Part shown: positions 12,635 through 12,934 of the stretch, piece after piece | How the letters are laid out: every line of letters begins with the position of its first letter | Numbering within the stretch: position 1 is the first letter of the stretch | The notes under the pieces: generated by a model | Told to the model about the DNA's origin: nothing | What the model saw: only the letters and a program-made list of their open reading frames with translations | Database searches by the model: none | Translations under genes and position numbers: made by a program | Assembly: GCF_024699275.1 (NCBI RefSeq) | Contig: NZ_JAILPX010000071.1 | Coordinates: 1 to 12,934, forward strand | Source of the DNA: Selenomonas sp. | GTDB lineage: Bacteria > Bacillota_C > Negativicutes > Selenomonadales > Selenomonadaceae | Reading direction: 5' to 3' | Length of the DNA: 12,934 nt

Positions 12635-12934
12635 ATGCGGCCATTAAAACGTAAAAGCATTGCATCGGCACCTCATGTAATCAAGGTGCAGGAGATACCA
12701 TCAGCCGAAATCTATGCCATCAAGAAACGTTATAAGGAAAATGTCCAGAAGGTGGAGGAATTGGAAGAAAAGTGCAAGATGTTGGAGGAAGCTCTGAAGT
12801 ATGGGGAAGTGACATCGTTATCCCGTATGATCATGGAGTATCAGGCTATGTCTGTCAGCTATTTGGAGCATATATCCAAGGAAATGCAAATTTACCGCTA
12901 CAGCTATGAAGAGCGGCAGCGTGGCATGGAATTT
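12635..12934 (+). CDS. Coiled-coil protein of unknown function, cut by the window end
   Basis: ATG 12635 opens a frame of 100 codons with no stop before the window edge, so the gene is partial. CGGAGGGA (12621-12628) is a strong SD 6 nt upstream, and the start follows the initiator gene's TGA by 3 nt, so the two form an operon. The basic N-terminus (MRPLKRKSI) is followed by a helical, heptad-like region rich in Glu, Lys and Leu (about residues 30-60), then aromatic and Met-rich sequence (EYQAMSVSYLEHISKEM). There are no membrane segments. I do not recognise it. A helper in replication, partition or mobilisation is plausible from position only. Confidence 0.75.
   Translation, partial: MRPLKRKSIASAPHVIKVQEIPSAEIYAIKKRYKENVQKVEELEEKCKMLEEALKYGEVTSLSRMIMEYQAMSVSYLEHISKEMQIYRYSYEERQRGMEF

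Overview
The left three quarters of the window (about 1-10,030) reads as a bacterial housekeeping chromosome of moderate-to-high GC. It holds two tRNA genes, then a tightly packed co-directional cluster (Nudix hydrolase, M50 protease, scpA, scpB, a long U32 protein, mutS2), then a CstA-family carrier gene. Shine-Dalgarno (SD) sites are mostly strong AGGAGG-like, and genes abut or overlap by a few bases. The protein families and the scpA-scpB / U32 / MutS2 grouping suggest a Firmicute. My best guess is a Negativicute of the Selenomonas type, but that is inference from gene content, not a database match.

Layout. 3-159: tRNA-Gly(GCC) and tRNA-Cys(GCA), followed by an intrinsic terminator. 208-7663: a six-gene unit behind a recognisable promoter, closed by a strong terminator at 7682-7720. 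Its genes cover ADP-ribose clearance, intramembrane proteolysis, chromosome condensation, an RNA-modification-type U32 protein and a MutS2/Smr ATPase. 7764-9539: cstA-like carrier gene with its own promoter. 9617-10027: a small coiled-coil protein of unknown function with a near-consensus promoter. 10046-10142: a compact structured RNA or elaborate terminator with a three-way junction.

From about 10,140 the character changes: lower GC, gene fragments and more inverted repeats. There is a 50-codon signal-peptide ORF that looks like the cut-off start of a secreted protein and runs into the 3' end of a convergent flavoprotein gene (10305-10964, minus strand). A perfect 14-bp palindrome lies upstream of the flavoprotein gene. 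Then comes a stretch of more than 600 bases with only a doubtful 58-aa ORF, a 21-bp direct repeat, two tiny ORFs each followed at once by a perfect hairpin, and an inverted repeat that brackets a promoter. That promoter leads into a winged-helix protein (11582-12631) that looks like a plasmid/phage-type replication initiator. A coiled-coil gene running off the window edge follows it.

The most interesting candidate is the replication module at 11,250-12,640. The putative initiator gene carries phased 15-bp repeats in its linker followed by an AT-rich stretch, an arrangement that recalls the origin inside the phage lambda O gene. Its promoter is flanked by half-sites that could serve autoregulation. 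The duplicated mini-ORF-plus-hairpin units upstream of it are unexplained.
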